A DNA stretch of 64,000 nucleotides from Natrialba hulunbeirensis JCM 10989 (GCF_000337575.1 NZ_AOIM01000009.1:117114-181113), one strand, 5' to 3'; counted from the first letter of the stretch, positions 1 through 9,860 are shown. A program made the numbers and translations. The notes: a model not told the origin generated them from the sequence alone.

Positions 1-324
1 GATCTTATCGCCGAGCTGAAGTCGACGTCCCGCGAAACGGACGCCGACGTCTGGCAGGATATTGCGGATCGTCTCGAAAAGCCCCGGCGCACCCACGCTG
101 AGGTAAACCTGGGCCGTATCGAACGATACGCACGCGAGGAAGAGACTGTCGTCGTTCCCGGCAAGGTGCTGGGCTCCGGCGCACTACAGAAGAACGTTAC
201 CGTCGCCGCCGTCGATTTCTCGTCGTCCGCAGAGACGAAGATCGACCAGGTCGGCGAAACAGTACCGCTCGAGCACGTGCTCGAAGAGAACCCAGATGGG
301 GCAAACGTACGGGTGATTCGATGA
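1..324 (+). CDS. rpl18e: 50S ribosomal protein L18e (5' end outside window)
   Basis: The reading frame is open from base 1 and ends at TGA 322-324, giving the last 107 residues of a protein normally about 115 to 120 long, so only the first few residues are missing. The segment with [13 protein letters not shown] and [10 protein letters not shown] matches the conserved core of archaeal/eukaryotic L18e, a large-subunit protein. It is the first gene of the classic archaeal cluster L18e-L13-S9-RpoN-RpoK-enolase-S2. Its stop codon overlaps the ATG of L13 (ATGA), which implies translational coupling. Confidence 0.93.
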   Translation, partial: DLIAELKSTSRETDADVWQDIADRLEKPRRTHAEVNLGRIERYAREEETVVVPGKVLGSGALQKNVTVAAVDFSSSAETKIDQVGETVPLEHVLEENPDGANVRVIR

Positions 325-776
325 GCGCAAGCATCGCAGAGTTCGACGCAGACATCGTCGTCGACGCCGGCGACTGTATTCTCGGTCGCGTTGCCAGCCA
401 GGTCGCCCAGCGCGCCCTGGACGGCGAGCGCGTCGCAATCGTCAACGCTGAAGACGCCGTCATCACCGGCGACAAGGAAGATATCTTCGGCACCTACCGC
501 AAGCGACTCCAGCTGGGGTCCGACAGAGGTCCGTACTACCCGAAGCGACCGGACACGATCTTCAAGCGCTCCGTCCGTGGCATGCTGCCGTACAAGAAGC
601 CACGCGGTCGCGAAGCGCTCGACAACGTTCGTGTCTACGTCGGCAACCCGTACGAGGACGACGACGACCGCGAGGCCGAGATCCTCGACGATACGTCGCT
701 GGACCGACTTTCGAACATCCGCTTCGTCCACCTGGGCGAAGTCTCTGACCAACTCGGTGCTAACGTTACATGGTAA
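321..776 (+). CDS. rpl13: 50S ribosomal protein L13 (uL13)
   Basis: The 151-residue product has the L13 hallmarks [17 protein letters not shown] near residues 14-30, the block [17 protein letters not shown] and the motif [15 protein letters not shown]. Length agrees with archaeal L13 (about 145). It assembles into the large ribosomal subunit. The start overlaps the L18e stop by 4 nt and the end overlaps the S9 start by 7 nt, so it sits mid-operon. The acidic tail ([12 protein letters not shown]) is typical of halophile adaptation. Confidence 0.97.
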   Translation: MSASIAEFDADIVVDAGDCILGRVASQVAQRALDGERVAIVNAEDAVITGDKEDIFGTYRKRLQLGSDRGPYYPKRPDTIFKRSVRGMLPYKKPRGREALDNVRVYVGNPYEDDDDREAEILDDTSLDRLSNIRFVHLGEVSDQLGANVTW

Positions 777-1168
777 CCAACACGAGTGGCAAAAAGAAGA
801 CGGCCGTTGCCCGCGCAACCGTAAGCGAGGGTGAGGGTCGTGTCCGTATCAACTCGAAGCCAGTCGAACTGGTCGAACCCGAGATGTCCCGGCTCAAGAT
901 GTTAGAGCCGTTCCGTATCGCAGGCGACGAACTGCGCGACGGCGTGGACATCGACGTCCGCGTCGAAGGTGGCGGTATCAGCGGTCAGGCAGACGCCGTC
1001 CGCACCGCTATCGCACGCGGCATCGTCCAGCACTCGAACGACGCCGAACTCCGCGACGCGTTCATGGAGTTCGACCGTTCGCTGCTGGTCAACGACGTTC
1101 GCCAGTCCGAACCAAAGAAGTGGGGCGGTCCCGGCGCTCGGGCCCGCTACCAGAAGTCCTACCGCTAA
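770..1168 (+). CDS. rps9: 30S ribosomal protein S9 (uS9)
   Basis: This 132-residue protein shows the S9 signature [21 protein letters not shown] at the N terminus and the conserved C terminus [11 protein letters not shown], whose basic tail reaches the tRNA P site in known ribosomes. Length equals that of other archaeal S9 proteins. It overlaps L13 by 7 nt and is followed 12 nt later by rpoN. A contiguous operon is likely. Confidence 0.97.
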   Translation: MVTNTSGKKKTAVARATVSEGEGRVRINSKPVELVEPEMSRLKMLEPFRIAGDELRDGVDIDVRVEGGGISGQADAVRTAIARGIVQHSNDAELRDAFMEFDRSLLVNDVRQSEPKKWGGPGARARYQKSYR

Positions 1169-1180
1169 GGTGATTCAACA

Positions 1181-1375
1181 ATGATGGTACCGGTTCGGTG
1201 TTTCACCTGTGGCACGGTCGTCGGCGAACACTGGGAAGAGTTCGACGAACGAGCGAACGAGGGCGACGAGGACCCACAAGAGGTCCTCGACGAACTCGGT
1301 GTCGACCGCTACTGCTGTCGGCGCATGCTCGTCAGTCACACTGACCTGGTCGATGTCGTCTCCCCTTACCAGTAA
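1181..1375 (+). CDS. rpoN: DNA-directed RNA polymerase subunit N (RPB10 homologue)
   Basis: The product is 64 residues long and begins with two Met codons (1181 and 1184), either of which could be used. Zinc ligands are visible as CFTC at residues 7-10 and the paired CC at 45-46, the atypical zinc-bundle pattern of RPB10/RpoN. It is a structural subunit of archaeal RNA polymerase contacting the Rpo3/Rpo11 assembly platform. Position between S9 and RpoK is the standard archaeal order. Confidence 0.97.
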   Translation: MMVPVRCFTCGTVVGEHWEEFDERANEGDEDPQEVLDELGVDRYCCRRMLVSHTDLVDVVSPYQ

Positions 1376-1395
1376 CAGCAACAGCAACTGTAACA

Positions 1396-1572
1396 ATGCA
1401 ACAACAACGCCACAACCGCTACGAGAAAGCCCGTATCCTCGGCGCACGAGCGCTGCAGGTCTCCTACGGCGCACCGGTGCTAACCGAGTCCGATCAGACC
1501 GAGCCGATCCTGATCGCCGCCGAGGAGTACGACGCCGGCGTGTTGCCGTTTACGGTCAAGCGAGGCGAGTAA
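1396..1572 (+). CDS. rpoK: DNA-directed RNA polymerase subunit K (RPB6/omega homologue)
   Basis: A 58-residue ORF starting [21 protein letters not shown] and ending FTVKRGE matches archaeal RpoK (RPB6/omega), which clamps the largest polymerase subunit. The conserved core [21 protein letters not shown] is present. It starts 20 nt after rpoN and ends 3 nt before the enolase ATG. It is easy to miss because of its small size. Confidence 0.95.
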   Translation: MQQQRHNRYEKARILGARALQVSYGAPVLTESDQTEPILIAAEEYDAGVLPFTVKRGE

Positions 1573-1575
1573 GCG

Positions 1576-2787
1576 ATGACGCTCATCACCGACGTTCGAC
1601 TCCGACGCGTGCTCGACTCGCGTGGGAACCCGACGGTCGAAGCCGACGTGCTCACCGAGAGCGGCGGCTTTGGCCGTGCCGCGGCACCGAGCGGTGCCAG
1701 CACCGGCGAGTACGAAGCCGTCGAGCGGCCGCCGTCCGAGGCGATCGCTGCGGCCCGCGAACACGCCGTTCCGCGACTTGTCGGTGAGGCCTACGCTGGC
1801 AACCAGCGCGAGGTCGACTCGATTCTCCACGCCGCAGACGGCACGGACGACTTCTCGAAAATTGGCGCAAACAGCGCCGTCGCCATCTCGATGGCCGCCG
1901 CGAAGGCCGGTGCCGACGTGCTCGGCGCGCCGCTGTTCCAGCACTTAGGTGGTGCCTTCCGCGGCGAGAACTTCCCGATTCCGCTCGGCAACGTCGTCGG
2001 CGGCGGCGAACACGCCGCAGACGCGACGGACATTCAGGAGTTCCTCGCAGCACCCGTCGGCGCACCAAGTGTCGCTGACGCCGTCTTCGCGAACGCAGCC
2101 GTCCACGGCGCTGTCGCAGACCTACTCGAGGAGCGCGACGTTCCGTCGGGCAAGGGCGACGAGGGTGCGTGGGCACCATCGATCGACGACGAGGACGCCT
2201 TCGAGATCGTCGACGAGGCGGTTTCGAAGGTCGAAGACGACGTTGGCTTCGAGATCCGATTCGGGCTCGACGTTGCTGCGGCCGAGATGTACGACGCCGA
2301 CCCGGAAACGTACGAGTACGAGTCAGCAGGCATCAGCCGCGACACGGACGAGCAGATCGAGTACATCGCCGACCTCGTCGACGAGTACGATCTGGTCTAC
2401 GTCGAGGATCCGCTCGACGAGAACGACTACGAGGCGTTTGCCGAACTCACCGACACGGTCGGTGATCGAACGCTGGTCTGCGGTGACGACCTGTTCGTGA
2501 CGAACACGGACCGACTCGCCGACGGCATCGACCAGGGTGCGGCAAACAGCATCCTGATCAAGCCAAACCAGATCGGCACGCTGACCGACGCCTTCGACGC
2601 GATCGAACTCGCGACCGAGAACGGGTACGACTCGGTTGTCTCACACCGCTCGGGCGAAACGGAGGATACGACGATCGCACACCTCGCCGTCGCGACCGAC
2701 GCACCGTTCATCAAGACGGGTGCCGTCGGCGGCGAGCGAACCGCCAAGCTCAACGAGCTCATCAGAATCGCAGACGACGCGACATGA
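1576..2787 (+). CDS. eno: Enolase (phosphopyruvate hydratase)
   Basis: The 403-residue protein interconverts 2-phosphoglycerate and phosphoenolpyruvate in lower glycolysis/gluconeogenesis. Visible features are [13 protein letters not shown] near residue 14, the mobile loop GASTGEYEA near 40, the metal-binding segment [10 protein letters not shown] near 276 and the active-site stretches [14 protein letters not shown] and [17 protein letters not shown]. Length is slightly short of the usual 410-430 but complete. The gene follows rpoK by 3 nt and overlaps rps2 by 4 nt (ATGA), the standard archaeal arrangement that ties enolase to the ribosomal operon. Confidence 0.97.
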   Translation: MTLITDVRLRRVLDSRGNPTVEADVLTESGGFGRAAAPSGASTGEYEAVERPPSEAIAAAREHAVPRLVGEAYAGNQREVDSILHAADGTDDFSKIGANSAVAISMAAAKAGADVLGAPLFQHLGGAFRGENFPIPLGNVVGGGEHAADATDIQEFLAAPVGAPSVADAVFANAAVHGAVADLLEERDVPSGKGDEGAWAPSIDDEDAFEIVDEAVSKVEDDVGFEIRFGLDVAAAEMYDADPETYEYESAGISRDTDEQIEYIADLVDEYDLVYVEDPLDENDYEAFAELTDTVGDRTLVCGDDLFVTNTDRLADGIDQGAANSILIKPNQIGTLTDAFDAIELATENGYDSVVSHRSGETEDTTIAHLAVATDAPFIKTGAVGGERTAKLNELIRIADDAT

Positions 2788-3575
2788 CAGACGACAACGC
2801 AACCCAGGAAGGGCTCGACGCTGCCGAAGAGGAGATCGACGAGGAGCCAGCAGAAGGTGCTGGCCCCGCCGCCGATCCCGAGGAAGACGTCGAGCCAGTT
2901 GACGAACAGTCCGCTGAGGCTGACGCCGAGGCAGAACCAGCAGCGGAGGAAGACACGGGTCCAACCCTCGACGACGACGTAATGTCCGACGAGGAGGCCG
3001 ACCTGCTCATCCCCGTCGAGGACTACCTCGGTGCCGGTGTTCACATCGGTACCCAGCAGAAGACCAACGACATGGAGCGGTTCATCCACCGCGTCCGTAC
3101 CGACGGTCTCTACGTCCTCGACGTTTCGAAGACCGACGGCCGTATCCGCACGGCCGCGGACTTCCTCTCGAACTACGACCCAGAACAGATTCTGGTCACG
3201 TCTTCGCGCCAGTACGGTCGCTTCCCGGCAGAGAAGTTCGCCGAAGCTGTGGGCGCTCGCGCCCGCACCGGCCGCTTCATCCCCGGAACGCTGACCAACC
3301 CAAAGTACGACGGCTACATCGAACCCGATGTCGTCGTCGTTACTGACCCGATCGGTGACGCCCAGGCAGTCAAAGAGGCGATCACGGTCGGGATCCCAGT
3401 CATCGCGATGTGTGACTCGAACAACCAGGTCAGTAACGTCGACCTCGTCGTCCCGACGAACAACAAGGGTCGCAAGGCCCTCTCGGTCGTCTACTGGCTG
3501 CTCGCAAACGAGGTCCTCGACCGACGCGGCGCAGAGCCGTCCTACTCGCTCGAGGACTTCGAGAGCGGCGTCTAA
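2784..3575 (+). CDS. rps2: 30S ribosomal protein S2 (uS2)
   Basis: Residues from about 70 onward form a complete archaeal S2 ([19 protein letters not shown], then FIPGTLTNP and [13 protein letters not shown]). The first 70 or so residues are an added, almost purely acidic and Ala-rich leader typical of haloarchaeal S2. The total of 263 residues is therefore longer than non-halophilic archaeal S2. The start overlaps the enolase stop (ATGA). A T-run about 15 nt after the stop probably ends the operon. Confidence 0.97.
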   Translation: MTDDNATQEGLDAAEEEIDEEPAEGAGPAADPEEDVEPVDEQSAEADAEAEPAAEEDTGPTLDDDVMSDEEADLLIPVEDYLGAGVHIGTQQKTNDMERFIHRVRTDGLYVLDVSKTDGRIRTAADFLSNYDPEQILVTSSRQYGRFPAEKFAEAVGARARTGRFIPGTLTNPKYDGYIEPDVVVVTDPIGDAQAVKEAITVGIPVIAMCDSNNQVSNVDLVVPTNNKGRKALSVVYWLLANEVLDRRGAEPSYSLEDFESGV

Positions 3576-3580
3576 CGTAG

Positions 3581-3600
3581 TTTCGAGAGTTTTTCGTTCC
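3581..3600 (+). terminator. Poly-T terminator after rps2
   Basis: A five-T run at 3590-3594 lies 15 nt downstream of the S2 stop, within a locally pyrimidine-rich segment. Archaeal transcription commonly ends at such T-tracts without a strong hairpin. No stable stem is seen, so termination may be partial. Confidence 0.4.
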
Positions 3601-3760
3601 GGCGCTGTTGCTGATCGTTTTCTTTGCCGCTCCAGTTCATACGCTAGGAATTGTTCTCTGCGGAGCCGCTGTGACATCTCGCAAGCAGGACGTGAACAAC
3701 TCCAACTCCAACTGACGAGCGAAGGAATTAGGTAGGGCCCATACCGAATACGCATATCAG

Positions 3761-3889
3761 ATGTACGACCTGCTGTTCTCCTTCGAGAAGGAACGACTTC
3801 CGCCCGCAGTCATCCTCGCGACCGGTGCACTGATCGCGGTCTTCGTGCTCGGTCTGCTCTACCGCGGTGTGGCGTTTGCACTGTTCTAG
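3761..3889 (+). CDS. Small membrane protein, 42 residues, unknown function
   Basis: ATG at 3761 opens a 42-codon frame whose product starts MYDLLFSFEKERLPP and continues with one hydrophobic helix (residues 14-42, rich in Ala/Val/Leu/Ile/Phe). The charged N-terminal third and single transmembrane segment look like a genuine micro-protein rather than chance, as codon third positions are GC-rich like its neighbours. It sits alone between the S2 operon and the convergent glycosyltransferase. No known family was recognised. Confidence 0.6.
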   Translation: MYDLLFSFEKERLPPAVILATGALIAVFVLGLLYRGVAFALF

Positions 3890-3919
3890 TGTTGCCAACC
3901 GCGAGCCAGATTGTATGGG

Positions 3920-4978
3920 TCAGTGTCCGTCCGAAGACGGGGACACTTCCGCCTGCTGTGGTGACTGACTACTCTGCCGTCCGCCCTCACCCGCAAGACA
4001 CTGTTCGTACACCGTCCGAAGTCGCTCTCCCATCGTCTCCACCGTATACGAGGCGAGTTTCTCCCGGCCGTCCGGGGGCTCGTCGGACTCGAGTACCCTC
4101 GCCAAGTCACGCACCAGGTTGTCCTCGCCGAGTGTGACTGGAGAGTTCGACACGTCCCCAAGCACGTCCCGCGCAAAGCCAACGTCACGCGCGACGACTG
4201 GTGTGTTGCACGCAGCGGCTTCCTTGACGGTCATCGGACCGCTTTCGAAGCGCGAGGTGAGGATGAGTGCGTCCGCGGCGTTCAGGTAGGTAGGCATCTC
4301 CTCGTAGGGCTGGTTGGCGACGGTTTTGAGGGTGATTTCAGAGTCGGACTCGGACTCGAGTACCCTCTCAACACCATCGACCACCCGCCTGGCGAGCGGG
4401 AAGTTCTTCTCGTCTCGCGAGGGCGCGTAGGGGAAGAGGACGATTTGCGTATCCTGGTCCCAGCCGACGCGCTCGCGAGCCTCGGCTTTCGGAATCGACC
4501 GGAACAGATCGGTGTCGACCGGGAACGGAACCACGTCGCAGGGGTGATCGACGCGCTCGGCCATGGCGTTCGAGGGGACGATCACGCGGTCAGTTTGCGC
4601 GACGGCGCGTCTGATCAGCGGCTCGTAGGGGTTGGCGCGGTACTCGCCGCCCCAGAGGGTGCAGACGACGGGGAGTCGTCCGGTTGCTCGTCCCCTTCGA
4701 CCGACCCCCGGCGCTCTCGACGCGGCCAGCGCAAACGGGACCGTCAACCCGTAGTTCGCGTGAATCAGGTCGTACTCCCCGCGGGCCTCCTGGAGCACCT
4801 GCGGGAGGTATCGAGCGTAGTCGGCTATCGTCCGCTGGCGGACCTCGTCGTCAACCGCGCGGTGCTCGCCCGGGACGGGGAGAGTCGTGACCGAGACGCC
4901 GGCGAACTCGAGTGCAGTGCGCTGTGACTGGTAGAAACTTCGCCAGGCGGTCGTGGTGAGACTCAGGACGCGTATCAT
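3920..4978 (-). CDS. Glycosyltransferase, GT4 family
   Basis: The 352-residue protein has the GT-B layout. The N-terminal half begins with a beta strand and sugar-acceptor region (MIRVLSLTTT). The C-terminal half carries the donor-binding stretch LFPYAPSRDEKNFPLA and the retaining-GT4 E-x7-E motif in RFESGPMTVKEAAACNTPVVA. It should transfer a nucleotide-activated sugar, probably for surface glycan or glycolipid synthesis in the cytoplasm or at the inner membrane face. It lies 44 nt downstream of a DUF354-type gene in the same direction, so the two are probably one unit. Donor and acceptor cannot be told. Confidence 0.85.
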   Translation of the reverse strand: MIRVLSLTTTAWRSFYQSQRTALEFAGVSVTTLPVPGEHRAVDDEVRQRTIADYARYLPQVLQEARGEYDLIHANYGLTVPFALAASRAPGVGRRGRATGRLPVVCTLWGGEYRANPYEPLIRRAVAQTDRVIVPSNAMAERVDHPCDVVPFPVDTDLFRSIPKAEARERVGWDQDTQIVLFPYAPSRDEKNFPLARRVVDGVERVLESESDSEITLKTVANQPYEEMPTYLNAADALILTSRFESGPMTVKEAAACNTPVVARDVGFARDVLGDVSNSPVTLGEDNLVRDLARVLESDEPPDGREKLASYTVETMGERLRTVYEQCLAGEGGRQSSQSPQQAEVSPSSDGH

Positions 4979-5022
4979 GGTGTGTGAGTTGGTGTGGGCT
5001 GGGTGCAGGGGCAGGTGCAGAT

Positions 5023-6228
5023 TCAGTTTCGGTTCACGGACGGGCGGTCGGGCCGCGGCGGCGAGTCTTGGCCTGGGCGTGATCCAGGATGGTGTGTCAC
5101 CGTGGTCCCGGCATCGGCCCCGGGATCGGTACCGGAACCGGATGCCGCCAGCGTCGGTCCCGGATCGCGGTCGTCCGGCGTCGGTTCAGGCACATCCGCG
5201 AGAATCTGGCTGAGGACGTACTGCGTGACGTCGATTTTCGTCGCGAGCAGCGCCTCACGTCTGTCTGCCCAGTTCGACGCGGCGCTCGGATCGCGGTAGA
5301 GTCGCGTCAGTTCGCGGATCGCCGTCGTCTCGTGGTCCGTATGGAACGAGCGGACGAGCCCGTACTCCGCGAGTTCACGGAACTTCCCCATCTCCGACGC
5401 GCCGGCGAAGGGGCTAATCCGAACGGTCGGCGTGCCGAGGAGGCCGGCCTCGAGTGTCGTCGTCGCGACCTCGCCGACGACGAGGTCGGCGAACGCGAGC
5501 AGGTGGTGAAAGTCAGCAGGCGGGACGGGCAGCGGTTCCGCACCGCTCGGCAGCGGTCCGTCCCCCTCGTCGGCGACGAAGACGCGGCCGTCGGCGGCGA
5601 GTTCGTCGACAATTTTGTGTCGGCCGGCGGCCGAGATGCCCGCCTTCCCGATATCGTGGTTGCCGTTCCACGCGCCGAGGCGGAGGACGGCGTACCGTTC
5701 GTCGGGGTCAACGCCGTGGGCGCGTAGCCGATCTGGATCGGGGTCGAACCGGTCGGGGTGGAGGTACGCCAGTTCGTGATAGCCGGGATACCTGACGTGC
5801 TCGGCGTCGTACGTTTCGCGGAAGCTATCGGGCGTGTAGAGCACGTCCGTAAACGGGATCGTGAGTCGGTTACCGCCGTTGATCATCGTCTCGGTGTCGA
5901 TGTAGACGTGGCTCTCGGCATCGACCAGTGTTCCGACGTGGCTGGCGGCGATGCCGTGGCTGGTCAGGATATAATGCGGATCGATCGACCGCGCTCGTCG
6001 GAGGAGGCGGGCCTCGTAGCAGAGCTGTGTCAGCCCGAGACCGAGCCATCCCCGTGGCTCCCCACAGAGCAGTTCGTGGTCGATCCCGTAGGCGTCGAGT
6101 AACTCCCCCACCACACCCTTCTCACGGGCGAACACGAACACGTCGTGGCCCGCCGACTCGAGTTCCCCCACGACGTGCTTGAAGAAGTGCACGTTCGCCG
6201 CGTGCTGTATCGTGATCACGATGTCCAT
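5023..6228 (-). CDS. DUF354-family protein, glycosyltransferase-like (GT-B fold)
   Basis: The 401-residue product starts MDIVITIQHAANVHFFKHVV and has the glycan-binding-like core DVFVFAREKGVVGELLDAYG, the feature LTSHGIAASHV and late acidic/Gly segments LVVGEVATTTLEAGLLGTP. This matches the DUF354 family, which resembles UDP-GlcNAc 2-epimerase/GT-B proteins and occurs in archaeal surface-polysaccharide clusters. The last 55 residues are a low-complexity Pro/Asp/Gly/Thr tail. The gene precedes the GT4 gene and is likely co-transcribed with it. The exact reaction is unknown. Confidence 0.75.
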   Translation of the reverse strand: MDIVITIQHAANVHFFKHVVGELESAGHDVFVFAREKGVVGELLDAYGIDHELLCGEPRGWLGLGLTQLCYEARLLRRARSIDPHYILTSHGIAASHVGTLVDAESHVYIDTETMINGGNRLTIPFTDVLYTPDSFRETYDAEHVRYPGYHELAYLHPDRFDPDPDRLRAHGVDPDERYAVLRLGAWNGNHDIGKAGISAAGRHKIVDELAADGRVFVADEGDGPLPSGAEPLPVPPADFHHLLAFADLVVGEVATTTLEAGLLGTPTVRISPFAGASEMGKFRELAEYGLVRSFHTDHETTAIRELTRLYRDPSAASNWADRREALLATKIDVTQYVLSQILADVPEPTPDDRDPGPTLAASGSGTDPGADAGTTVTHHPGSRPGQDSPPRPDRPSVNRN

Positions 6229-6398
6229 CGTGTGTTCTCAGTTCGGACGTCTCCTCCAGCGCCTATTACTAGCCACTCGATAGAACAGTCGCGTCTACTG
6301 AAACGGTTCTAAGGGGTGTGAAACGGTCGTGAAACAGTGTCAAAACGAGATGAAATGAGGCCGGGAACTGCCCTCTCTGTCACCGTGACGTAACGCCA

Positions 6399-7349
6399 CT
6401 ACTGCCCGTCCGCCGCTTCGTCGAACAACTCCCCGAGCAACGCGACTGCATCCTCGGCCGTGTCGCCGAACACGAACGTCGTCGGCTCGATTCCGAACGC
6501 GCCGCAGTGGTAGGCGACCCGTGGCACCCCACCTCGCTCTGCAAACCGCTCCCGGAGGTGGGTCCCACGGTCTTCGTACTCCGCGTCGAACTCGAGTGGT
6601 TCGTAGCCAAGCGCCTCGGCGGCGGCAAGAAGGTCGTCGTCCGTCGCAATGTTGAGCGCGCCGCGGATGTCGGGGTCGGTGTCCTGTGCGGCAAGAACTG
6701 CTGTTGCGACGTGTTTCGACGCACCGAACTCGGGGTTTGCAGGGATTTCTATGCGTCCGCTCATCGCGTAGATGCGCCCGGGAATGGCGGCGACATCGGT
6801 TTCGTCGCGCGCCTCGGGGAGTCCCATGCCGATGTTCGTGCCGACGTTCGGGACGAGTGCTGCCATACCGGGCGTCGCGGCGAGTGTTCGGGCGGCCGTG
6901 CGAACGGTGGCGAGTACGTCCCGTTCGGTCCGCACGTCGGGGTCGAGGCCACGAACACAGAGATCACAGCCGAGGCCCTGGAGTTCGGGCATCTCCTCCT
7001 CGTGGAGTTCACAAATTGGACCGCGGTCCTCGAGTGTCCGTACGAGCGAGAGCAGTTCGGCGAGTGCGTCGTAGCCGTCCATCTCGCCGCTCGCGAGCCC
7101 GTCGGCGATTCGATCGACCGTTGCAATCGTTTCGGGATCGTCACGAAAGCGGTCGTCGCCGCCGTTTTCGCCGCTTACGTACTTGCTCACTGCCGCCTGC
7201 GTCACGCCGAGATTGGCGGCGATTTCTTGCTGGGTCATCCCGCGTTCGGCGAGTTGGGTCGCGAGCATCGCACGAACCGTCGGCAGAAACCGGTCGACGA
7301 CGAGTTCGCTCGGCAAGACGAGGGTCATACCACCGGGTTCGAACGTCAC
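6399..7349 (-). CDS. HTH-ThiN regulator, candidate thiamine repressor ThiR
   Basis: The 316-residue protein has an N-terminal Cro/XRE-like helix-turn-helix around residues 30-55 (QLAERGMTQQEIAANLGVTQ AAVSKYVSG, written here with a break). A Cys-bearing linker (CELHEEEM...GCDLCVRG) follows. The C-terminal ThiN domain starts near residue 155 (VPNVGTNIGMGLPEARDETD, AYHCGAFGIEPTTFVFG). ThiN fused to an HTH without ThiD is the architecture of the archaeal thiamine-responsive regulator ThiR, where ThiN senses thiamine phosphates. A thiamine-type ABC importer lies 25 kb away (31984-36345) and is a plausible target; that link is inference. Confidence 0.82.
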   Translation of the reverse strand: MTFEPGGMTLVLPSELVVDRFLPTVRAMLATQLAERGMTQQEIAANLGVTQAAVSKYVSGENGGDDRFRDDPETIATVDRIADGLASGEMDGYDALAELLSLVRTLEDRGPICELHEEEMPELQGLGCDLCVRGLDPDVRTERDVLATVRTAARTLAATPGMAALVPNVGTNIGMGLPEARDETDVAAIPGRIYAMSGRIEIPANPEFGASKHVATAVLAAQDTDPDIRGALNIATDDDLLAAAEALGYEPLEFDAEYEDRGTHLRERFAERGGVPRVAYHCGAFGIEPTTFVFGDTAEDAVALLGELFDEAADGQ

Positions 7350-7473
7350 CGGCTTAAATTCGCCTCCACGGTCTCCGGTGCCCGAACTCCGGTCCCCGGT
7401 CCCAAGTCCTTACTCTCCAGTCCTCAGTCCCCAATCCATAGCACGAGGGCGCTTCCTACCTCTTGCTTACTCC

Positions 7474-8703
7474 CTACTCCGGAAGACGGTCACGCTGTAC
7501 GTGGTCAGATGCCACCTGCTGTGCCGGCAGCGTGAACGAAAACGCAGACCCAACTCCTGGCTCGGACTCGACCCAGAGTTCCCCACCGTGGTGCTCAACG
7601 ATACGCTGACAGAGCGCCAATCCGATTCCCGAGCCACTGTGATCGTCGAGTGCGTGCAGCCGCTGGAACAGTTCGAAGATCCGGTCCTGTGCTGCCGGCT
7701 CGATCCCGATCCCCTCGTCGCGAACCGTAAACACCCACCCAGAGCCTGCATTACTCGGTGTCGCAGACACATGAACACGCGGCGGCTCGTCACCGCTGTA
7801 CTCGATCGCGTTACTGACCAGGTTCTGGAACAGCTGCCGGAGCTGGCTTGCATCGCCGTAGACCTGTGGCAGCGACTCCGTCGTAATCTCCGCATCGCTC
7901 TCGTCGATCCGAATCTGCATATCCGTCCGCACGTCCTGCACCGTCTGCTCGATATCGATCTGCTCGAACTGCCCACCGTTTGCTTGCCTGTCGATCTTCG
8001 AGTACTCGAGTAACCCGGTGACCATCGCCTGCATTCGATCCGCGCCGTCGACAGCGAAGTCGATGAACTCGGCGGCGTCTTCGTCGAGTTCGTCGGCGTA
8101 CCGCTCGTCGAGCAACTGGAGGTAGCGCGAGATCATCCGAAGTGGTTCCTGCAGGTCGTGCGAGACGGTCGAGGCGAAGTGATCTAGCTGTTCGTTCGAC
8201 GCCTCGAGTTGGCGGACAGTTCGGCGAAGTTCCTCGCGGGTTTCGATCAGAGCCTCGTTTCGCTTCTCGAGTTCCCGCTGTATCGCGGAGAGGTCGTCGT
8301 TGCGCTGTCGGATTTCGCGCTGCCGGGTGCGTGCCTGTGCGTCGTGGACCCCAATGGCGAGACCGGCGATGGAGCCGAGTGCGAGCGCGAGCGCCCGCTC
8401 GCCGAAGGTGAACGAACCGACGACGCCGGGGTGGATTGCACGGAAGACGAGAAAGACGAACATGACGCTGATACCGGCGAGACACCAGCCAACGATGCGA
8501 GGGTATTCTTCGGGGCCCAACTCCGACCGCGAGAGCCAGCGTCCGAGCGAGAGAAAGAGTACGCCTGCAAACCCGATGAGCACGAAATCGATCGTCGCTT
8601 CGAGAACAGCGCCGCCGCTCGCGATCTTGAGCAGCGATTGGCCGGTACCGATGAGCAGAAAGAGCGCACCCAGCAGGTAGATGTACCGGGACTGGCGGAT
8701 CAT
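7474..8703 (-). CDS. Membrane sensor histidine kinase
   Basis: The N-terminal 120 of 409 residues contain about four hydrophobic helices. A coiled-coil linker (residues 122-170) follows, then the HisKA dimerisation helix with phospho-acceptor His182 in STVSHDLQEPLRM. The HATPase_c domain shows N-box NLVSNAIEYSG, G1 DEGIGIEP and G2 GSGIGLAL. It is a hybrid-free kinase with no receiver or PAS domain visible. No response regulator lies next to it, so its partner is elsewhere. It stands between the ThiN regulator and mevalonate kinase, inside an insertion that splits the S2-Mvk neighbourhood. Confidence 0.88.
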   Translation of the reverse strand: MIRQSRYIYLLGALFLLIGTGQSLLKIASGGAVLEATIDFVLIGFAGVLFLSLGRWLSRSELGPEEYPRIVGWCLAGISVMFVFLVFRAIHPGVVGSFTFGERALALALGSIAGLAIGVHDAQARTRQREIRQRNDDLSAIQRELEKRNEALIETREELRRTVRQLEASNEQLDHFASTVSHDLQEPLRMISRYLQLLDERYADELDEDAAEFIDFAVDGADRMQAMVTGLLEYSKIDRQANGGQFEQIDIEQTVQDVRTDMQIRIDESDAEITTESLPQVYGDASQLRQLFQNLVSNAIEYSGDEPPRVHVSATPSNAGSGWVFTVRDEGIGIEPAAQDRIFELFQRLHALDDHSGSGIGLALCQRIVEHHGGELWVESEPGVGSAFSFTLPAQQVASDHVQRDRLPE

Positions 8704-8843
8704 GCAGTTCGAGTAGGCGACGATTGTATTTGAGGCGCGCGGTCAGTGTGATCTCGTGGTCTCGTAGCCGTACTGGTCGCGTTCGACTGCGATGTCAGGG
8801 TGCCCAGTGGGACGGAGCGTTTCGGTCGAAACGAGTGAATAGG

Positions 8844-8850
8844 TATTAAT
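8844..8850 (+). promoter_or_regulatory. TATA-like box upstream of mevalonate kinase
   Basis: TATTAAT lies 24 nt before the ATG at 8874 in otherwise GC-rich sequence. The spacing suits transcription starting at or next to the start codon, giving a leaderless mRNA, which is common in haloarchaea. Confidence 0.45.
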
Positions 8851-8873
8851 CATCGTCGGACGAACGGCCGGCT

Positions 8874-9860
8874 ATGACAGTCTCGAGCGCCCCTGGCAAG
8901 GTCTATCTTTTCGGGGAGCACGCGGTGGTCTACGGCGAACCGGCTGTCCCGTGTGCGATCGAGGTACGGGCACGCGTCGGCGTCGAACGGCGCGACGACA
9001 GCAAACTTCGCGTCCACGCGGACGACCTCAGCCTGGACGGCTTCACGGTCGAGTACGGCGGCGACGCCGGCGAGCGACCTGACATCGACGTCTCCGAGTC
9101 GTTGCTCGTCGCCGCGACGCAGTACGTCGACAGCGCGATCGAACAGGTCCGCGACGTGACTGGGGAGGAGGACGTCGGCTTCGACGTCACGATCGAGAGT
9201 GACATTCCGCTGGGTGCCGGACTCGGCTCCTCCGCGGCCGTCGTGGTCGCCGCCATCGACGCCGGCACGCGTGCGCTCGGCACCACACTGGAGCCCGCCG
9301 AACTCGCCGAACGGGCCTACCGGACGGAATACGACGTACAGGACGGCCAGGCCTCCCGCGCGGATACGTTCTGTTCGGCGACCGGCGGCGCGGTTCGCGT
9401 CGAGGGCGACGACTGTCGCTCGCTCGACGCGCCGGATCTGCCGATCGTCATCGGCTTCGATGGCGGTGCCGGCGAAACCGGCGAACTCGTCGCCGGTGTG
9501 CGAAACCTGCGCGAGGAGTACGAGTTCGCCGCGGACACCGTCGAAACGGTCGGCGACGTCGTCAGAAACGGCGAGGAAGCGCTCGCTGCCGGCGATGTAG
9601 AGGAACTCGGTCGACTCATGAACTTCAACCACGGCCTGCTCTCGGCGCTTGGCGTCTCCTCGCGCTCGCTCGATACGATGGTATGGGCCGCTCGAGACGC
9701 CGGTGCCTACGGCGCGAAACTCACAGGGGCCGGCGGTGGCGGCTGTATCGTCGCGCTCGATCCGACAGACGAGACCGAGACGGCCCTCTCGTTCACACCG
9801 GGCTGTGAGGACGCGTTCCGTGCCGAACTCGCAGAAGAGGGGGTGCGCCGGATCGAATGA
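8874..9860 (+). CDS. mvk: Mevalonate kinase
   Basis: The 328-residue GHMP kinase phosphorylates mevalonate to 5-phosphomevalonate for archaeal lipid precursors. It begins with the mevalonate-kinase signature APGKVYLFGEHAVVYGEPAV. The ATP-binding GHMP loop PLGAGLGSSAAVVVA is near residues 110-124, and the C-terminal motif TGAGGGGCIVAL is near 282. The next gene, isopentenyl phosphate kinase, overlaps by 4 nt (ATGA), so the two mevalonate-pathway steps are coupled. The gene is complete and normal in length. Confidence 0.96.
   Translation: MTVSSAPGKVYLFGEHAVVYGEPAVPCAIEVRARVGVERRDDSKLRVHADDLSLDGFTVEYGGDAGERPDIDVSESLLVAATQYVDSAIEQVRDVTGEEDVGFDVTIESDIPLGAGLGSSAAVVVAAIDAGTRALGTTLEPAELAERAYRTEYDVQDGQASRADTFCSATGGAVRVEGDDCRSLDAPDLPIVIGFDGGAGETGELVAGVRNLREEYEFAADTVETVGDVVRNGEEALAAGDVEELGRLMNFNHGLLSALGVSSRSLDTMVWAARDAGAYGAKLTGAGGGGCIVALDPTDETETALSFTPGCEDAFRAELAEEGVRRIE

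Noticed and set aside
2427-3755. 442-residue minus-strand frame
   Set aside because: It is antisense to the end of enolase and the whole S2 gene.
6507-7535. 342-residue plus-strand frame
   Set aside because: It is the antisense shadow of the HTH-ThiN regulator gene, which has clear domains.
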